From positions 1-64,000 of the forward strand of contig CAMUGE010000002.1 of the NCBI GenBank assembly GCA_947088345.1: DNA of 64,000 bases, given 5' to 3'. Positions 18,183 to 28,250 of the stretch are shown one piece after another. The translations under genes were made by a program, and so were the position numbers. The first letter of the stretch is position 1. Each line of letters starts with the position of its first letter. Source of the stretch: an uncultured Roseburia sp. (GTDB lineage Bacteria; Bacillota; Clostridia; Lachnospirales; Lachnospiraceae). A model generated the notes under the pieces. That model was not told where the DNA came from, ran no database searches, and was given only the letters and a program-made list of their open reading frames with translations.

Positions 18183-19043
18183 CTATAAAAAGTTTTTTAT
18201 TCCGTCACAGATCCGCTTCGCGACGGCGGGATTGTTCATCGTATAAAGGTGTATGCCGTCCACATCATTTGCAAGCAGCTCGATAATCTGATTGATCGAA
18301 TACGCAATTCCGGCGTCAAACATGGCTTCCTTATTGCCGCCGTATTTTTGCATAATCTTTTGCAGCTGAACCGGAACAGACGCGCCGCACATCGTTACCA
18401 TGCGGTTGATCGAAGCTGCATTGATAACCGGCATAATACCAGGCGTAACCGGCACATCAATGCCCGCGATCTGACAGTCCTCCGCAAAACTGTAATAAAT
18501 ACGGTTATCAAAAAACAACTGCGAAAGAAGTACAGACGCGCCGGCCGCCACCTTTTGTTTCAGATACTGCATTTCCTCCACACGTCCGGACGACTCGGGA
18601 TGGCACTCCGGATAACAGGCTCCGGCAATACAAAAATCTCCTTTTTGCTTTAAACAGGAAATCAGTTCGTCGGCATGGCGAAAATCGTTTTTTTCCGGTA
18701 TATTGGGATTTTTATCTCCACGCAGGGCGAGGATGTTCTCAATTCCCTCGTCCTGCAGTTTTTTTGAGAAAAGCTCTATCTCCTGTCTGTCATAACAGAT
18801 ACAGGTCAGATGCACGACAGGTTCAACATGATACTCCTCTTTTATTTTTTTTGCCAGTTCAATTGTTTTATTGTGATTCGAACTGCCCCCGGCTCCGAAC
18901 GTAACGCTGATAAAGTCAGGCTTGAGTTCGCACAGCTGCTCCAGCGTCCTGTCAATGTGTTTTAATTCCTCGTCCTTTTTCGGTGGAAATATCTCAAAAG
19001 AGATCACATTCTTTTTTGTTTCGTGCATCTTTGTTATCTTCAT
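18183..19043 (-). CDS. metF: Methylenetetrahydrofolate reductase MetF
   Basis: MetF reduces 5,10-methylene-THF to 5-methyl-THF for methionine synthesis or the acetyl-CoA pathway, with FAD. The 286 residues show SFEIFPPKKDEEL (16-28), PDFISVTFGAGGS, HLTCICYDR, NILALRGDKNP and SQLFFDNRIYY, all in the expected order and length. The start lies only nine bases after the stop of the giant rhamnogalacturonan lyase gene, an odd neighbour, so metF either is read through from the lyase promoter or has a promoter inside the lyase gene. Confidence 0.95.
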   Translation of the reverse strand: MKITKMHETKKNVISFEIFPPKKDEELKHIDRTLEQLCELKPDFISVTFGAGGSSNHNKTIELAKKIKEEYHVEPVVHLTCICYDRQEIELFSKKLQDEGIENILALRGDKNPNIPEKNDFRHADELISCLKQKGDFCIAGACYPECHPESSGRVEEMQYLKQKVAAGASVLLSQLFFDNRIYYSFAEDCQIAGIDVPVTPGIMPVINAASINRMVTMCGASVPVQLQKIMQKYGGNKEAMFDAGIAYSINQIIELLANDVDGIHLYTMNNPAVAKRICDGIKNFL

Positions 19044-19052
19044 TTGCCTCTC

Positions 19053-22000
19053 CTATTTTTTTGTAATCTTTACTTTTTTGCCCTGCCCTTTTTTTGCTAA
19101 TTTTTTCTGATATGTTTTTAACTTATCCGAGGGAACTACAATCTTTGCAGACGACTTAATCCCCTTAAATGCATTCTTCCCTACCGTCGAAAGTTTTTTA
19201 GATGCAATGGTAATCGTCTTTAATTTGCCGCAGTTGTAGAACGCTTTGCTGCCGATCGACTTTAACGCTGATTTTTTCGACTTGCCGGTCTTTATGGTAA
19301 GAAGCGCCTTGTCTCCGTAAAATGCATTGTTTCCTATAGACGCCACACTGTCAGGCAGCACAATATTCTTAAGAGACGCGCAGTTTTTAAATGCGCTCGC
19401 CCCAATTGTTTTTAACACTTTCGTTGAAAATGTCACGGTCTGCAGTTTTTTGTCGTTTAAGAACGCGCTGGAACCGATTGAAGCCACTTTCTTCCCGATT
19501 TTTACCTTTTTCAGTTTGGTGCAGCCCTCAAATGCCCTGGCCGGGATTTTAGTGATATTATCCCCAATTGTAATGGAAGTAACCGCCGTATTTTTGCGGA
19601 ATGCAGCAGCCGAAAAAGACGTCACCTCGTAGGTAATTCCATCCGTACCTGTAATAACAGACGGAATTATAATCGTCTCCTGCTTCGGATCTAATGACTT
19701 TTCATAGACAACGGATTTGCCCTGCTGCGAAACCTTATACTGCGCTTTGCTTCCGTCTTTTGGCGTTACAATCTGTCCTGCCAAAGTCCCCTGCGCTCCG
19801 TTTCCGCTGCCGTCTCCCGGATTTCCGCCCGGATTATTGCCGTCCCCCGGATTTCCGCCCGGATTATTGCCGTCTCCCGGATTTCCGCCCGGATTATTGC
19901 CGTCCCCCGGATTTCCGCCCGGATTATTGCCGTCTCCCGGATTTCCGCCCGGATTGGTTCCGTCTCCCGGATTATCTCCTCCCGGATTGGCGGTGCTTGC
20001 TTTTACCGTAATCTCACATTTACCTGTTACGGTCACATCCACTGCAGATACCGCAAAAATATCGGTTTTTCCTTCTGCAATTGCCGTCACTGTTCCGGTA
20101 CTGTCTACAAACGCCGCAGCCGGATTTGTGGAAGACCACAAAACGTTTTGATCTGATATTGTATTGGATAAAACCTGATATTGAAGCTTCAAAGTATCGC
20201 CGGCAGCCAATTCTGCTTCCTGCGGCGTTATCAAAATACTTCCCGCAGAAGTCTGATCGACAATCAGAATTTCTTTTGTGTCAGACGCTTTGTCATTCTC
20301 TTTGGAAACCGCGGTAATCGTTACATTTCCTGCTTCTTTTGCCTTTAAGAGCCACTTGCCGGCGCCGTTCTCCGTAATCTCGGCTTTTCGGGGATCGGAT
20401 ACGCTCCACACAACTTCCCGATTCGACGCGCCGGAAGGAGTTACTGTAACGGCCAGCTCCATCGTCTCTCCTGCCACAATCGTGTCAGAGGAAGCTGTAA
20501 TCTGAATACCGGTCACTTTTGTACTCGCATTTACCGTAACTCTCGCAAAATTGTTCACACCGCTGCCATCCGCAGCCGTCGCGGTAATCTGCGCTGTTCC
20601 GTTCGACACTGCCGTTATGACGCCATTCTTTACAGTTGCGACAGATGTGTCGTCCGAAGACCATACTACCTCTTTATTCGATGCATTGTCCGGCGTCACA
20701 ACCGGCTTTATTACCGCAGTCTGCCCAATTTCCGTAAGTATTACTTCCGCCGGGGAAAGTTCAATACTCTGTACCGGTACTTTCTCAGCAATCGCAACTG
20801 TCACCAGACAATCTGCTTTCATTCCATTTACAGAAGTTGCCGTTATTTTAGTCGTCCCGTTTTTGCCGGTCGGCGTGACAACGCCGTTGTTTACAGCGGC
20901 AACGGTCACATCAGAGGAAGTCCATGTCAGACTTTTATCATCCGCATTTACGGGATCGACTGTTGCAAAAATTGTCTTCGGCTCCGTGGAATCAAACGTC
21001 AGTTCGGACTTATCCATGATAACGTTTTTCACCGCAACCGCTCCTGTCGAAGCTTCCTGCACTTTTCGAATAATAATCGCTGCAAGCCGTCCTGTTCTAT
21101 CATCAAACGTAAAATTCATCTGTCCGTCCGACACGGTGACATCATATGTTTTTAACGAGTATGATCCGCCTTTATTACTTACATCCATGGGTACGTCCTC
21201 GATTGTTCCGCGCACCCGGTTTGTTCCGCCGCTGCCGGAACTGCTGACAACAGACACCTGATACTCGCCGTTTTCGACATCAGCCGCAAACTTCTGATTT
21301 TCCACAAGCGCCAGATCGGTGTACACGCTCTGCGGCAGCACGCCCTCCTGCAAAAATCCCTCGCTGCGCCCGGCTGTCTTTGCCTGCGCATCCTCAAATC
21401 CCCATTTCCGGTCCGCCGTGTAGGAAATGTGCATCTGTTCGTTTGTATAGTTTCCATCCCTGTTTGAACGCACTTCCGTCCAACCGTCTGTCGCGCCGGC
21501 CGCTTCAATGCCGAAATCAAAGCGCCATACCGCAGGATATACAATGTCAAGGGACGCCTGTTTCATTCCGTCATACCCTTCTACCGTATATCCGACCGAA
21601 ACATTTCCGATTTTTGACGTGTCGACGGACTGTCCCAGCCAATTAACAGGTAATTCATCTGTTTTGCCGCTCGCATAGACGACATGCGCCGTTGCCGGAA
21701 ACTCTGTTTCCTGATTCAGTTCTGTCTCCAGATAAAAATTCTCCACTTCTGCAACATAATCGGGCACTACAGATACGATCGCAGTCACCGGATCTTTCCA
21801 GCCCTGCACATAGGCTGTCGCCGTATAATCGCCGATCTTTGTAAGATCCACCTGATCGGCATTCCATGTCACCTGCGCCTGCACCGTCTCCCCCGCCTGA
21901 TTCACAACAGCTACCGTTTTATCCAGCAAATCGGCAACTGTCTGCCCTTTTTTAAGCGGCGTATTCAAAAACAGCTTTGCTTTGATTTCCAATACGTCCG

Positions 22001-25000
22001 CAATCTTAACCGCAGTCAGAACATTTAACGGCCGTGACAGATAAGAAGTCTTTCCGTCTACAACTGCTGCAATCTTATAATTATAACAGCTGTTTTCTTT
22101 TAATCCGTTACTGTCTTCATATCGGTAATAAAATTCGGGATTCGGGGCAACCTGCCGGATTTCCGCCTGTTTCCCCTTAACAGACACATTGTCAATAAAT
22201 ACGCCGCCGTATGTTCTGCCGGCCGAAATGAAGATGCTTCCTAACGCATGAAGCGCCGTACTCTCGTCGATAAAATCGACCGTTCCTTCATAAATTACGC
22301 TCTGATCCGATTTTCTGGTCAGCTTCACCTGCACCTTTCTGCCGGTAAAATCCAGCTTTGCATCCAGATGCATCCATCCGGTCGTATCGCGCTTTAATCC
22401 CTTTCCGCCGGACTCTTCATTATCTTTACTTGTATGAATATTCGCCTTTTCGGTAATATTATTGCCGTTTAATTGAATGCTTTCCCAGTAGCCGTTTCCG
22501 GAAGCCTTTGCCGAGATTGTCATAATTCGGCTGTGCCCGGTAACATAGGCGCTGTGGGACGGCATACCGAGCAATGCAAATGTAGACGATTTGCCGCTGC
22601 TGCAGCCGTCCATCCTCAGGTCTAAAGACACTGCCACATCCTTGCTGAAATTATATCCGGTCAGATCGGCCTGAGCGCCCGTATCGCCGCCGCCGCAGCC
22701 TACGCCGTAAATATGGCCGCTTGTATTCTGATTCTTTGTCGCCGTATCTTTCTCCAGAAATTCATACTGTTTATGATCCAGATTGACCAGCTGAAACGAG
22801 TTTTTCGCCCCCTCAAAATCCTCTGTATAAACCGTCTCCTCCTGTTCCTGCCGGTTATCCTGCAATGCTGCAGCAGCCGCTTTCTTTTCCAGTTCTTCCG
22901 GCAAAACTGTATCAAGCAGGCTGTAATTGCCGTCGTTATTGTCGCGGTAAATCTCATATGCAGTCACGTCATGGCCGTATACGCCGTCGCTTGCCGGCGT
23001 AAACAAAATTGACGCTTTCTCCGGTTCCGCTTTCTCCAGGGAAAGCTGCGCCGTCACAAGCCCCTCCGAGAGCAGATAGCTTAAATTGGCCGGCTGGTTA
23101 TATCCGTTATTCTGCCATGCAACGCCTTCGCGATAAGTACGGTTTTCCAGAAGACACGGAACGGTATATTCTGTCTCAATCGTCGTTGTATAGATTCGGA
23201 TCGTATCTGCTTTTGTCCCGTCCGCATCATTTACTCTGGAGATAATTTCCTCGCGCCAGTCGCCTAATATATCCGCTGCAAGACCGACATTGGCTTTCGA
23301 CCCGTTATTTGTCCAGATCTCGGCGGAGGACAACAGAGGTTCGCTCTGCTCCTTTTCATAGTCCCACTTATCAATATAAAGCGTCGTGGGATTTGGCTTT
23401 TCATATCCGCCGTCCAGCGTCTCGCTCAAAAGATCGGCGTCCCAGAATATCGTAAAATTCTGTGCCGGCGTGCTGTCCGCCAGCTTGACCGGATTATCCA
23501 AGGCAGACCATGCCGAATACACATTGCCTTTTCCGCCGTCCGGCGCATAGCCAGCCCACCACTCGCCGCCTTCCGAAGTCGGATCAATATCAGCCGCCGC
23601 GCCGCGCCCTGTATCTTTCCCGACAAAATAGCCCATCAGGATCTCGCCTGTTTTGGCATCGTGCACCTCCACGTGGTATTCTACGCCGTCATGCTCATGC
23701 ACATCCATAACCTCAAGTCCGTCGTTCCATGGAATCCAGTCGGAAACATGCATCGCATCCCCATGTTCCAGTCCTGTGGTATACAAAACGCTTCCGTCGT
23801 CATCTACGGTAAGCCCGGAAAAAACAATCTCGTCTTTCCCGTCACCGTCCACATCATTGATCGACAGTCCGTGATTCCCCTGCCCTGTATAGCGGTCGCC
23901 GTTTGGATAGGTATCGGTATCGAAATGCCAGTAAACGTCAAGCGTATCCCCGATTTCATCGCCGTTCATATCTTTCATATAATAGGCGGCCATGGAAGTT
24001 CTTCCATAGTATCCTCTTGTAAATACTGCAAACGGATGCACTCCGTCCAAATATGCCGTGCCGGACAGATAGCGCTCTACACGATTTCCAAAACCGTCGC
24101 CCCAGCTCATGATATCGCCGCGTTCCGACAAAAATGTTGTATCATCCGCCGCTTTTGTGCCGTCCTCCGCGTTAAATACAGAAAAATATTCCGGCCCCTC
24201 GACGATCCTGCCGATATGAATTTTTCCGTCCGGCAGTTTCTCATCCGCAGAAGTACGGTAATCGTGTTTGTCCTTTGTCTGCTGTGTCTGTACAGGAAGG
24301 GCGGACGCGCTGCAGGCGCCCACATACGCTGCCTCTTCCAATGTCTGATCGGTTCCGTCCGTACTGCGGTAGGCTGTCGTGCCGTCCGCTGTTTTCAGCG
24401 CGATTTCCGCCTTTCCGTCCCCGTCGTAATCCCAAACCTGAAACTGCGTATAATGTGCGCCCGAACGTATATTAATGCCAACATCTATACGCGACAGCAG
24501 CTTTACGGTTCCCGCACTAAAATCAATTTTGTAACTGTCAATAAAAGTCGTGCCGGTATAACCGTCAGAAGAATTGTCACTGGCATTGTCAGGATACCAC
24601 TTAACAACCAAATCCAGCGAACCGTCGCCGTCCAGATCGCCTGCCGACATATCGTTTGCCGTATACTTACAGACGCTTCCGTCCGGCATTTTCTGATCTT
24701 TGGGAGGATACAGCTTAAAATCCTTATAGCGGTCTCCCCAGACTTTTGTGTCATCGCAATTTAACCGCAGCGCATCGTCGTTGCTTCCGACTACTCGATA
24801 AGTACTGTCTGCCGTACCATCCGGATCTATGTAATTGGTCTTTGTAATGCTATCTGCGACTTTCGTACCGTCACGGAATATTGAAAATGTGGTCGTCATC
24901 GGTTCAGCCGCGCCGTTCGCATAGTCGTCTGCATAACTGCGCCAGCTCAGGTATACGCCGCTGCCCTCTGCGCCAATATAAGTCGAGGCGCCTTTTTTTC

Positions 25001-25163
25001 CGGCCAGATTTACAGCGACTAATGCCCTGTCCGTATAAGTTTCGCTTTTTCCGGTCGCCTGCCCTGCCGAATCCTGTGCTGCGAAAACCTGTGTACTTGC
25101 CGGAAACAGGCTTGTCGCCGCAAGCGACAGGGACAAGAAAACTGATAGTAGTTTTTTCCTCAT
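19053..25163 (-). CDS. Secreted PL11 rhamnogalacturonan lyase with Ig-like and BspA LRR tail
   Basis: A signal peptide (residues 1-29, ending VFAA) leads into a PL11-type rhamnogalacturonan endolyase domain (about 40-720; NLAGKKGASTYIGAEGSGVY, repeated DxDGDGxxE Ca-binding-like turns, EIISRVNDADGT). PL11 enzymes cut rhamnogalacturonan-I by beta-elimination. Next come an FN3 domain split at about 770 by a 220-residue beta-sandwich (777-998), two Big_4-like Ig domains, a galactose-binding-like module (about 1211-1340), four BIG2 domains (about 1345-1720), a Gly/Pro/Asp linker (about 1724-1784) and a BspA-type LRR region to 2036 with a very basic end. No LPXTG or SLH anchor is seen. Confidence 0.88.
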   Translation of the reverse strand: MRKKLLSVFLSLSLAATSLFPASTQVFAAQDSAGQATGKSETYTDRALVAVNLAGKKGASTYIGAEGSGVYLSWRSYADDYANGAAEPMTTTFSIFRDGTKVADSITKTNYIDPDGTADSTYRVVGSNDDALRLNCDDTKVWGDRYKDFKLYPPKDQKMPDGSVCKYTANDMSAGDLDGDGSLDLVVKWYPDNASDNSSDGYTGTTFIDSYKIDFSAGTVKLLSRIDVGINIRSGAHYTQFQVWDYDGDGKAEIALKTADGTTAYRSTDGTDQTLEEAAYVGACSASALPVQTQQTKDKHDYRTSADEKLPDGKIHIGRIVEGPEYFSVFNAEDGTKAADDTTFLSERGDIMSWGDGFGNRVERYLSGTAYLDGVHPFAVFTRGYYGRTSMAAYYMKDMNGDEIGDTLDVYWHFDTDTYPNGDRYTGQGNHGLSINDVDGDGKDEIVFSGLTVDDDGSVLYTTGLEHGDAMHVSDWIPWNDGLEVMDVHEHDGVEYHVEVHDAKTGEILMGYFVGKDTGRGAAADIDPTSEGGEWWAGYAPDGGKGNVYSAWSALDNPVKLADSTPAQNFTIFWDADLLSETLDGGYEKPNPTTLYIDKWDYEKEQSEPLLSSAEIWTNNGSKANVGLAADILGDWREEIISRVNDADGTKADTIRIYTTTIETEYTVPCLLENRTYREGVAWQNNGYNQPANLSYLLSEGLVTAQLSLEKAEPEKASILFTPASDGVYGHDVTAYEIYRDNNDGNYSLLDTVLPEELEKKAAAAALQDNRQEQEETVYTEDFEGAKNSFQLVNLDHKQYEFLEKDTATKNQNTSGHIYGVGCGGGDTGAQADLTGYNFSKDVAVSLDLRMDGCSSGKSSTFALLGMPSHSAYVTGHSRIMTISAKASGNGYWESIQLNGNNITEKANIHTSKDNEESGGKGLKRDTTGWMHLDAKLDFTGRKVQVKLTRKSDQSVIYEGTVDFIDESTALHALGSIFISAGRTYGGVFIDNVSVKGKQAEIRQVAPNPEFYYRYEDSNGLKENSCYNYKIAAVVDGKTSYLSRPLNVLTAVKIADVLEIKAKLFLNTPLKKGQTVADLLDKTVAVVNQAGETVQAQVTWNADQVDLTKIGDYTATAYVQGWKDPVTAIVSVVPDYVAEVENFYLETELNQETEFPATAHVVYASGKTDELPVNWLGQSVDTSKIGNVSVGYTVEGYDGMKQASLDIVYPAVWRFDFGIEAAGATDGWTEVRSNRDGNYTNEQMHISYTADRKWGFEDAQAKTAGRSEGFLQEGVLPQSVYTDLALVENQKFAADVENGEYQVSVVSSSGSGGTNRVRGTIEDVPMDVSNKGGSYSLKTYDVTVSDGQMNFTFDDRTGRLAAIIIRKVQEASTGAVAVKNVIMDKSELTFDSTEPKTIFATVDPVNADDKSLTWTSSDVTVAAVNNGVVTPTGKNGTTKITATSVNGMKADCLVTVAIAEKVPVQSIELSPAEVILTEIGQTAVIKPVVTPDNASNKEVVWSSDDTSVATVKNGVITAVSNGTAQITATAADGSGVNNFARVTVNASTKVTGIQITASSDTIVAGETMELAVTVTPSGASNREVVWSVSDPRKAEITENGAGKWLLKAKEAGNVTITAVSKENDKASDTKEILIVDQTSAGSILITPQEAELAAGDTLKLQYQVLSNTISDQNVLWSSTNPAAAFVDSTGTVTAIAEGKTDIFAVSAVDVTVTGKCEITVKASTANPGGDNPGDGTNPGGNPGDGNNPGGNPGDGNNPGGNPGDGNNPGGNPGDGNNPGGNPGDGSGNGAQGTLAGQIVTPKDGSKAQYKVSQQGKSVVYEKSLDPKQETIIIPSVITGTDGITYEVTSFSAAAFRKNTAVTSITIGDNITKIPARAFEGCTKLKKVKIGKKVASIGSSAFLNDKKLQTVTFSTKVLKTIGASAFKNCASLKNIVLPDSVASIGNNAFYGDKALLTIKTGKSKKSALKSIGSKAFYNCGKLKTITIASKKLSTVGKNAFKGIKSSAKIVVPSDKLKTYQKKLAKKGQGKKVKITKK
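19811..19990 (-). repeat. 30-bp tandem repeat coding for a Gly/Asn/Pro linker
   Basis: Five near-identical 30-bp units plus a decayed sixth encode GNNPGGNPGD. Units alternate between CGTCTCC and CGTCCCC variants, so the array grew as 60-bp pairs. It is an in-frame linker between the BIG2 and LRR parts of the lyase and may vary in copy number between strains. Confidence 0.9.
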
Positions 25164-25207
25164 TTTTTACCCCTCTCCAAAACTTTTTCTGCATTATTTC
25201 CTGGTAG

Positions 25208-25252
25208 CATTTTTTTCCATGCCAGTATAACATTGAATAATTTATTAATCAA
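25208..25252 (-). promoter_or_regulatory. Probable promoter of the PL11 lyase gene
   Basis: On the minus strand TTGATT, a 17-bp AT-rich spacer and TATACT lie about 65-100 bp upstream of the start; GGAGAGGGG before the ATG is the ribosome binding site. Confidence 0.5.
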
Positions 25253-25283
25253 CAAGAAAATTTTATTTTCTTTATAAAAAGCA

Positions 25284-25312
25284 TTGACAAATATTTATTA
25301 CTGTGATATTCT
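25284..25312 (+). promoter_or_regulatory. Promoter of tRNA-Gly
   Basis: TTGACA (25284-25289) is followed after 17 bp by TATTCT (25307-25312), about 35 bp before the tRNA. Confidence 0.7.
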
Positions 25313-25347
25313 TCTTTTGTTGTTAATTTACATAGTGTTATTGTTTT

Positions 25348-25418
25348 GCGGGTGTAGTTCAATGGTAGAACACCAGCCTTCCAAGCTGGATACGTGGGTT
25401 CGATTCCCATCACCCGCT
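25348..25418 (+). tRNA. tRNA-Gly (anticodon TCC)
   Basis: A complete 71-nt cloverleaf: acceptor GCGGGTG/CACCCGC, anticodon stem CCAGC/GCTGG with loop CTTCCAA (TCC), and T loop GTTCGATTC. CCA is not encoded. It stands alone, with its own promoter and terminator. Confidence 0.96.
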
Positions 25419-25430
25419 TTCACAAAAAGA

Positions 25431-25477
25431 GCCGTATGTCCTGTGATTTAGAAATCAGGGCGCACGGCTTTTTTCTG
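25431..25477 (+). terminator. Terminator of tRNA-Gly
   Basis: AGCCGT and ACGGCT close a long imperfect hairpin that also pairs CCTGATT-like segments inside, followed by six T. Confidence 0.75.
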
Positions 25478-25689
25478 TTCTTTCTGCTGCTATTAATCTA
25501 AGAATCGCCGCAAATACAATAAAAATACTTTGCAGTCCCCCCGCCTTTTATCTGTAATCGGAAAATTCACGGTTAAACGCATACGAATGATTTCTCAGAT
25601 TTAACCAGGCGGCAGTCTCTTGCAATTCTGCTGTATTTTTGTTATGATTAAATTTATCGAATTTATTTGTGCCTGGAAAGGAGATTGCT

Positions 25690-27393
25690 ATGAAATGCAA
25701 ATCCAGACTTCTGCCCACGCTTTGTACGGCATTGTTTCTAAACGGCTGCGGCGCAAAAACGGGCGTCCCTCAGGAAAGTCCTCCGGACACCGGCGTTTTG
25801 GCGACATATCATACGGAATCATCGGACACCGGTCAGTCAGAACCGAAAGATGCGGATATGCCGGATGCCGCTGCCCCGTCCGCAAAAAGCAGTGATGTAA
25901 CTGGCGATACTTTACCCCAAAGTATCGGCGCTGACGAAAGACAGCTCTCCGTTACCTACGATTATAAAAGAAATGACAGTGATTCGGCGCCAGACGGCAC
26001 GATTTTTCTGACGTCTTCTTATATGGAACCAAAATTCCATCTTGATCCCAATGCACCGGCGGCTCAGATTGTCAAAAATGAATTTGACCGTATACGGGCA
26101 TCTTATGAAACAGATTACGAGACCGCGCTTTCCGATGCAAAATCATTTCGAGAGGAACTTGGCGCAGATGCGTTTTTCTCTTTTGGCCTTGATTACCAGT
26201 TTCATAATATACGTGACGACGGCAGACTTTTATCGATTCGATCCGATATTTATACCAATTATGGCGGCCCGCACGGAAATATGTACTACAGTGGAATTAA
26301 TTTCGACCTGACCGATGCAAAAAAACTGACGCTTTCTGATATTGCATCTGACAAAGACGCTTTATTGCAAAGCGCGCACAATTATATTGCGGCACAGCTG
26401 CAGCTTCCCCGCTATCAGGAAAATTTATACGACTCAGTAACCATGGATGAGATTCTGAATACGATTGACAGTTCCGTTTTAACCGACGACAAATGGTATT
26501 TTACCAAAAGCGGCATTACCTTTATCGCAAACACCTATGAAATCGGCCCGCATGCCGCCGGGGCACAGTTTTTTCAGATTCCGTTTGAAAAGCTAAACGG
26601 ACTGAACCGGAAATATACTTTTTCGGGAGCCTATATGCTTCCTGTGCTGACCGGCACGAGCGAGACAAAAGATTTAAACAGCGACGGAACTGATGATTGC
26701 ATATTTTTTGACAATCCTGTGACAGAGGACGGCGAAATAACCTGCACGCTAAAAATAAATGATATGGATTACACCGATACCCTGCAATTAGCAACTGTTG
26801 ATCTTCACAGCGGCGTTTCCGTTTATGGGGCAAACTGCTACTATCTGGTCGACCTTGACGAATCTGATGCATTTACAGAAATTGCCCTCGCCAATTATGG
26901 GGAAAATGATTACTTTACAACGCATTTTTTCCGCTATGACGGTTCCGCGCTTACGTACCTTGGCACTATTTATGACGTACCCGAAAGTTTTTCCACCGAA
27001 TTTTACGGCGACGGAACACTATCCGCCACAGCGCCTCTAAATCTGTTGGAGACAAGACGCATTACGATGCGGTACGGCCTTACGGAATCCGGCGTCCAGC
27101 CAATCCCGCAGGACTGGTATACCCCCCATATCAACGAATACGCAGCGGACTACAACTCGCATAAAATTTTAAAAGACGTTACCGTGCACACCAAAAACTC
27201 TCTTGATTCGGATACGGTGATACTTACCTCCTTGGACGGTCCTGTACGTTTTCCCGCAACAGACAACGATCACTGGTATATGGTAGAAACAAAAGACAAG
27301 ACAATCTACTACCTGTACCTGACCGATTTCTCTACAACGGAAGACGGTCAACTGACTACTGACGTTTTTGAAAATCTGCTGCTGGCCGGTTAA
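25690..27393 (+). CDS. Lipoprotein with DUF4163/DUF3298-like domains
   Basis: I start at the ATG at 25690, seven bases after AAGGAG. Residues 1-19 form a lipoprotein-type signal with LNGC, so the mature protein is probably lipid-anchored. A Ser/Asp-rich linker follows. Residues 80-320 resemble the DUF4163 plus DUF3298 pair (DIYTNYGGPHGNMYYSGINFD and KSGITFIANTYEIGPHAAGA), also found in the RsiV anti-sigma factor and PdaC deacetylase, where they bind lysozyme or cell-wall sugars. The C-terminal third has FG-GAP-like turns (DLNSDGTDD). Function is unknown; cell-envelope sensing is a guess. A small membrane protein gene follows 28 bp later. Confidence 0.65.
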   Translation: MKCKSRLLPTLCTALFLNGCGAKTGVPQESPPDTGVLATYHTESSDTGQSEPKDADMPDAAAPSAKSSDVTGDTLPQSIGADERQLSVTYDYKRNDSDSAPDGTIFLTSSYMEPKFHLDPNAPAAQIVKNEFDRIRASYETDYETALSDAKSFREELGADAFFSFGLDYQFHNIRDDGRLLSIRSDIYTNYGGPHGNMYYSGINFDLTDAKKLTLSDIASDKDALLQSAHNYIAAQLQLPRYQENLYDSVTMDEILNTIDSSVLTDDKWYFTKSGITFIANTYEIGPHAAGAQFFQIPFEKLNGLNRKYTFSGAYMLPVLTGTSETKDLNSDGTDDCIFFDNPVTEDGEITCTLKINDMDYTDTLQLATVDLHSGVSVYGANCYYLVDLDESDAFTEIALANYGENDYFTTHFFRYDGSALTYLGTIYDVPESFSTEFYGDGTLSATAPLNLLETRRITMRYGLTESGVQPIPQDWYTPHINEYAADYNSHKILKDVTVHTKNSLDSDTVILTSLDGPVRFPATDNDHWYMVETKDKTIYYLYLTDFSTTEDGQLTTDVFENLLLAG

Positions 27394-27421
27394 AAAGCAA
27401 AAGAAAGATTGGAGACATTTT

Positions 27422-28078
27422 ATGGAAAAGAAAACAGATTTCCGCTCACTCTCAACAAAAGCAAAAATAGACTATGTCTGGGATTATTACCGCTGGCCGT
27501 TTATTATTATCGGCGCAGTCATTATTGTAGTCGCAACATTCGCCTATGAATTTGCTTCATATGAAGCTCCACTATTAAATGTAGTTATGATAAATTGCAA
27601 CAAGGCAGTTGATACGACTGCAGAGGGCTATTATGACTTTCTGGATGAGATAAGCCACCCCCATTCTGACAGCGCTGTCTCACTGACTTCTACCTTGAAT
27701 TTTGACGAAAACAATCTCTCCACAACGATGTATGACCGCCAGACACTGACTACGCTTTTATATGCCGGCGATACTGATTTGTTTCTGGGTACCGGAGACG
27801 TCTATCTTCAGTATGTCAGTCAGGGCGTGCTTTCGGATCTGACGAAACTTCTCACACCGGAAACACTGAAAGCCTATGAAGATTCACTGCTCTACTGTAC
27901 GGACGAGGAGACAAATGAGACGTATCCGTGTGCAATCGAATTAAAGGACAATAAATGGGTAAAAAAATATAATTATTATGACAGCTGTTATTTCGGCATC
28001 CCATGGAGGGCACCAAATACAGAACTTGCAACAGAGTTTGCAGAATATCTGTTGAACTACGAAAACAAAACCGACTAA
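27422..28078 (+). CDS. Single-pass membrane protein, unassigned
   Basis: The 218-residue product has one membrane helix (about residues 26-45) after a short basic cytoplasmic N-terminus and an extracytoplasmic domain of about 170 residues. That domain has TEGYYDFLDEI and LYAGDTDLFLGTGDVYLQYV, which recalls the ligand-binding lobes of extracellular solute-binding proteins, and a C-terminal LATEFAEYLL. I do not recognise a family. TTGGAG precedes the ATG. It probably shares a transcript with the lipoprotein gene upstream and ends at a clear terminator. Confidence 0.6.
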   Translation: MEKKTDFRSLSTKAKIDYVWDYYRWPFIIIGAVIIVVATFAYEFASYEAPLLNVVMINCNKAVDTTAEGYYDFLDEISHPHSDSAVSLTSTLNFDENNLSTTMYDRQTLTTLLYAGDTDLFLGTGDVYLQYVSQGVLSDLTKLLTPETLKAYEDSLLYCTDEETNETYPCAIELKDNKWVKKYNYYDSCYFGIPWRAPNTELATEFAEYLLNYENKTD

Positions 28079-28090
28079 TTCCTGCCGCAG

Positions 28091-28129
28091 AACGGCATAT
28101 GGACATTTTCTCCGTATGCCGTTTTCTTT
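28091..28129 (+). terminator. Terminator after the membrane-protein gene
   Basis: AACGGCATATGGA pairs with TCCGTATGCCGTT around CATTTTC, followed by TTCTTTG. Confidence 0.8.
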
Positions 28130-28209
28130 GTCTCAAACATCATACGCCGTGATCTGCGGTAGCTCTATCGCATTTTTCACTTATCTGATCCCACAAAGAT
28201 TTTCCGCCC

Positions 28210-28240
28210 TGTCGCTTATCTGCCAAAAAGTGTCGCTTAT
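28210..28240 (+). promoter_or_regulatory. LytTR-type direct repeats upstream of the LytTR/ABC cassette
   Basis: TGTCGCTTAT occurs at 28210-28219 and again at 28231-28240, 21 bp apart (two helical turns), ending 10 bp before the -35 element. A weaker relative (TTTCACTTAT) lies at 28175-28184. The spacing is what LytTR-domain regulators bind, and the next gene encodes one, so autoregulation is likely. Confidence 0.65.
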
Positions 28241-28250
28241 GTAAAAATGA

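Noticed and set aside
19811..19990. Regular 30-bp repeats that could be mistaken for a CRISPR array
   Set aside because: The units abut with no spacers, stay in frame and encode a Gly/Asn/Pro linker in the lyase.
19717..20151. Plus-strand proline-rich ORF inside the lyase
   Set aside because: It is the antisense of the Gly/Asn/Pro linker and BIG2 region, with no start signal of its own.
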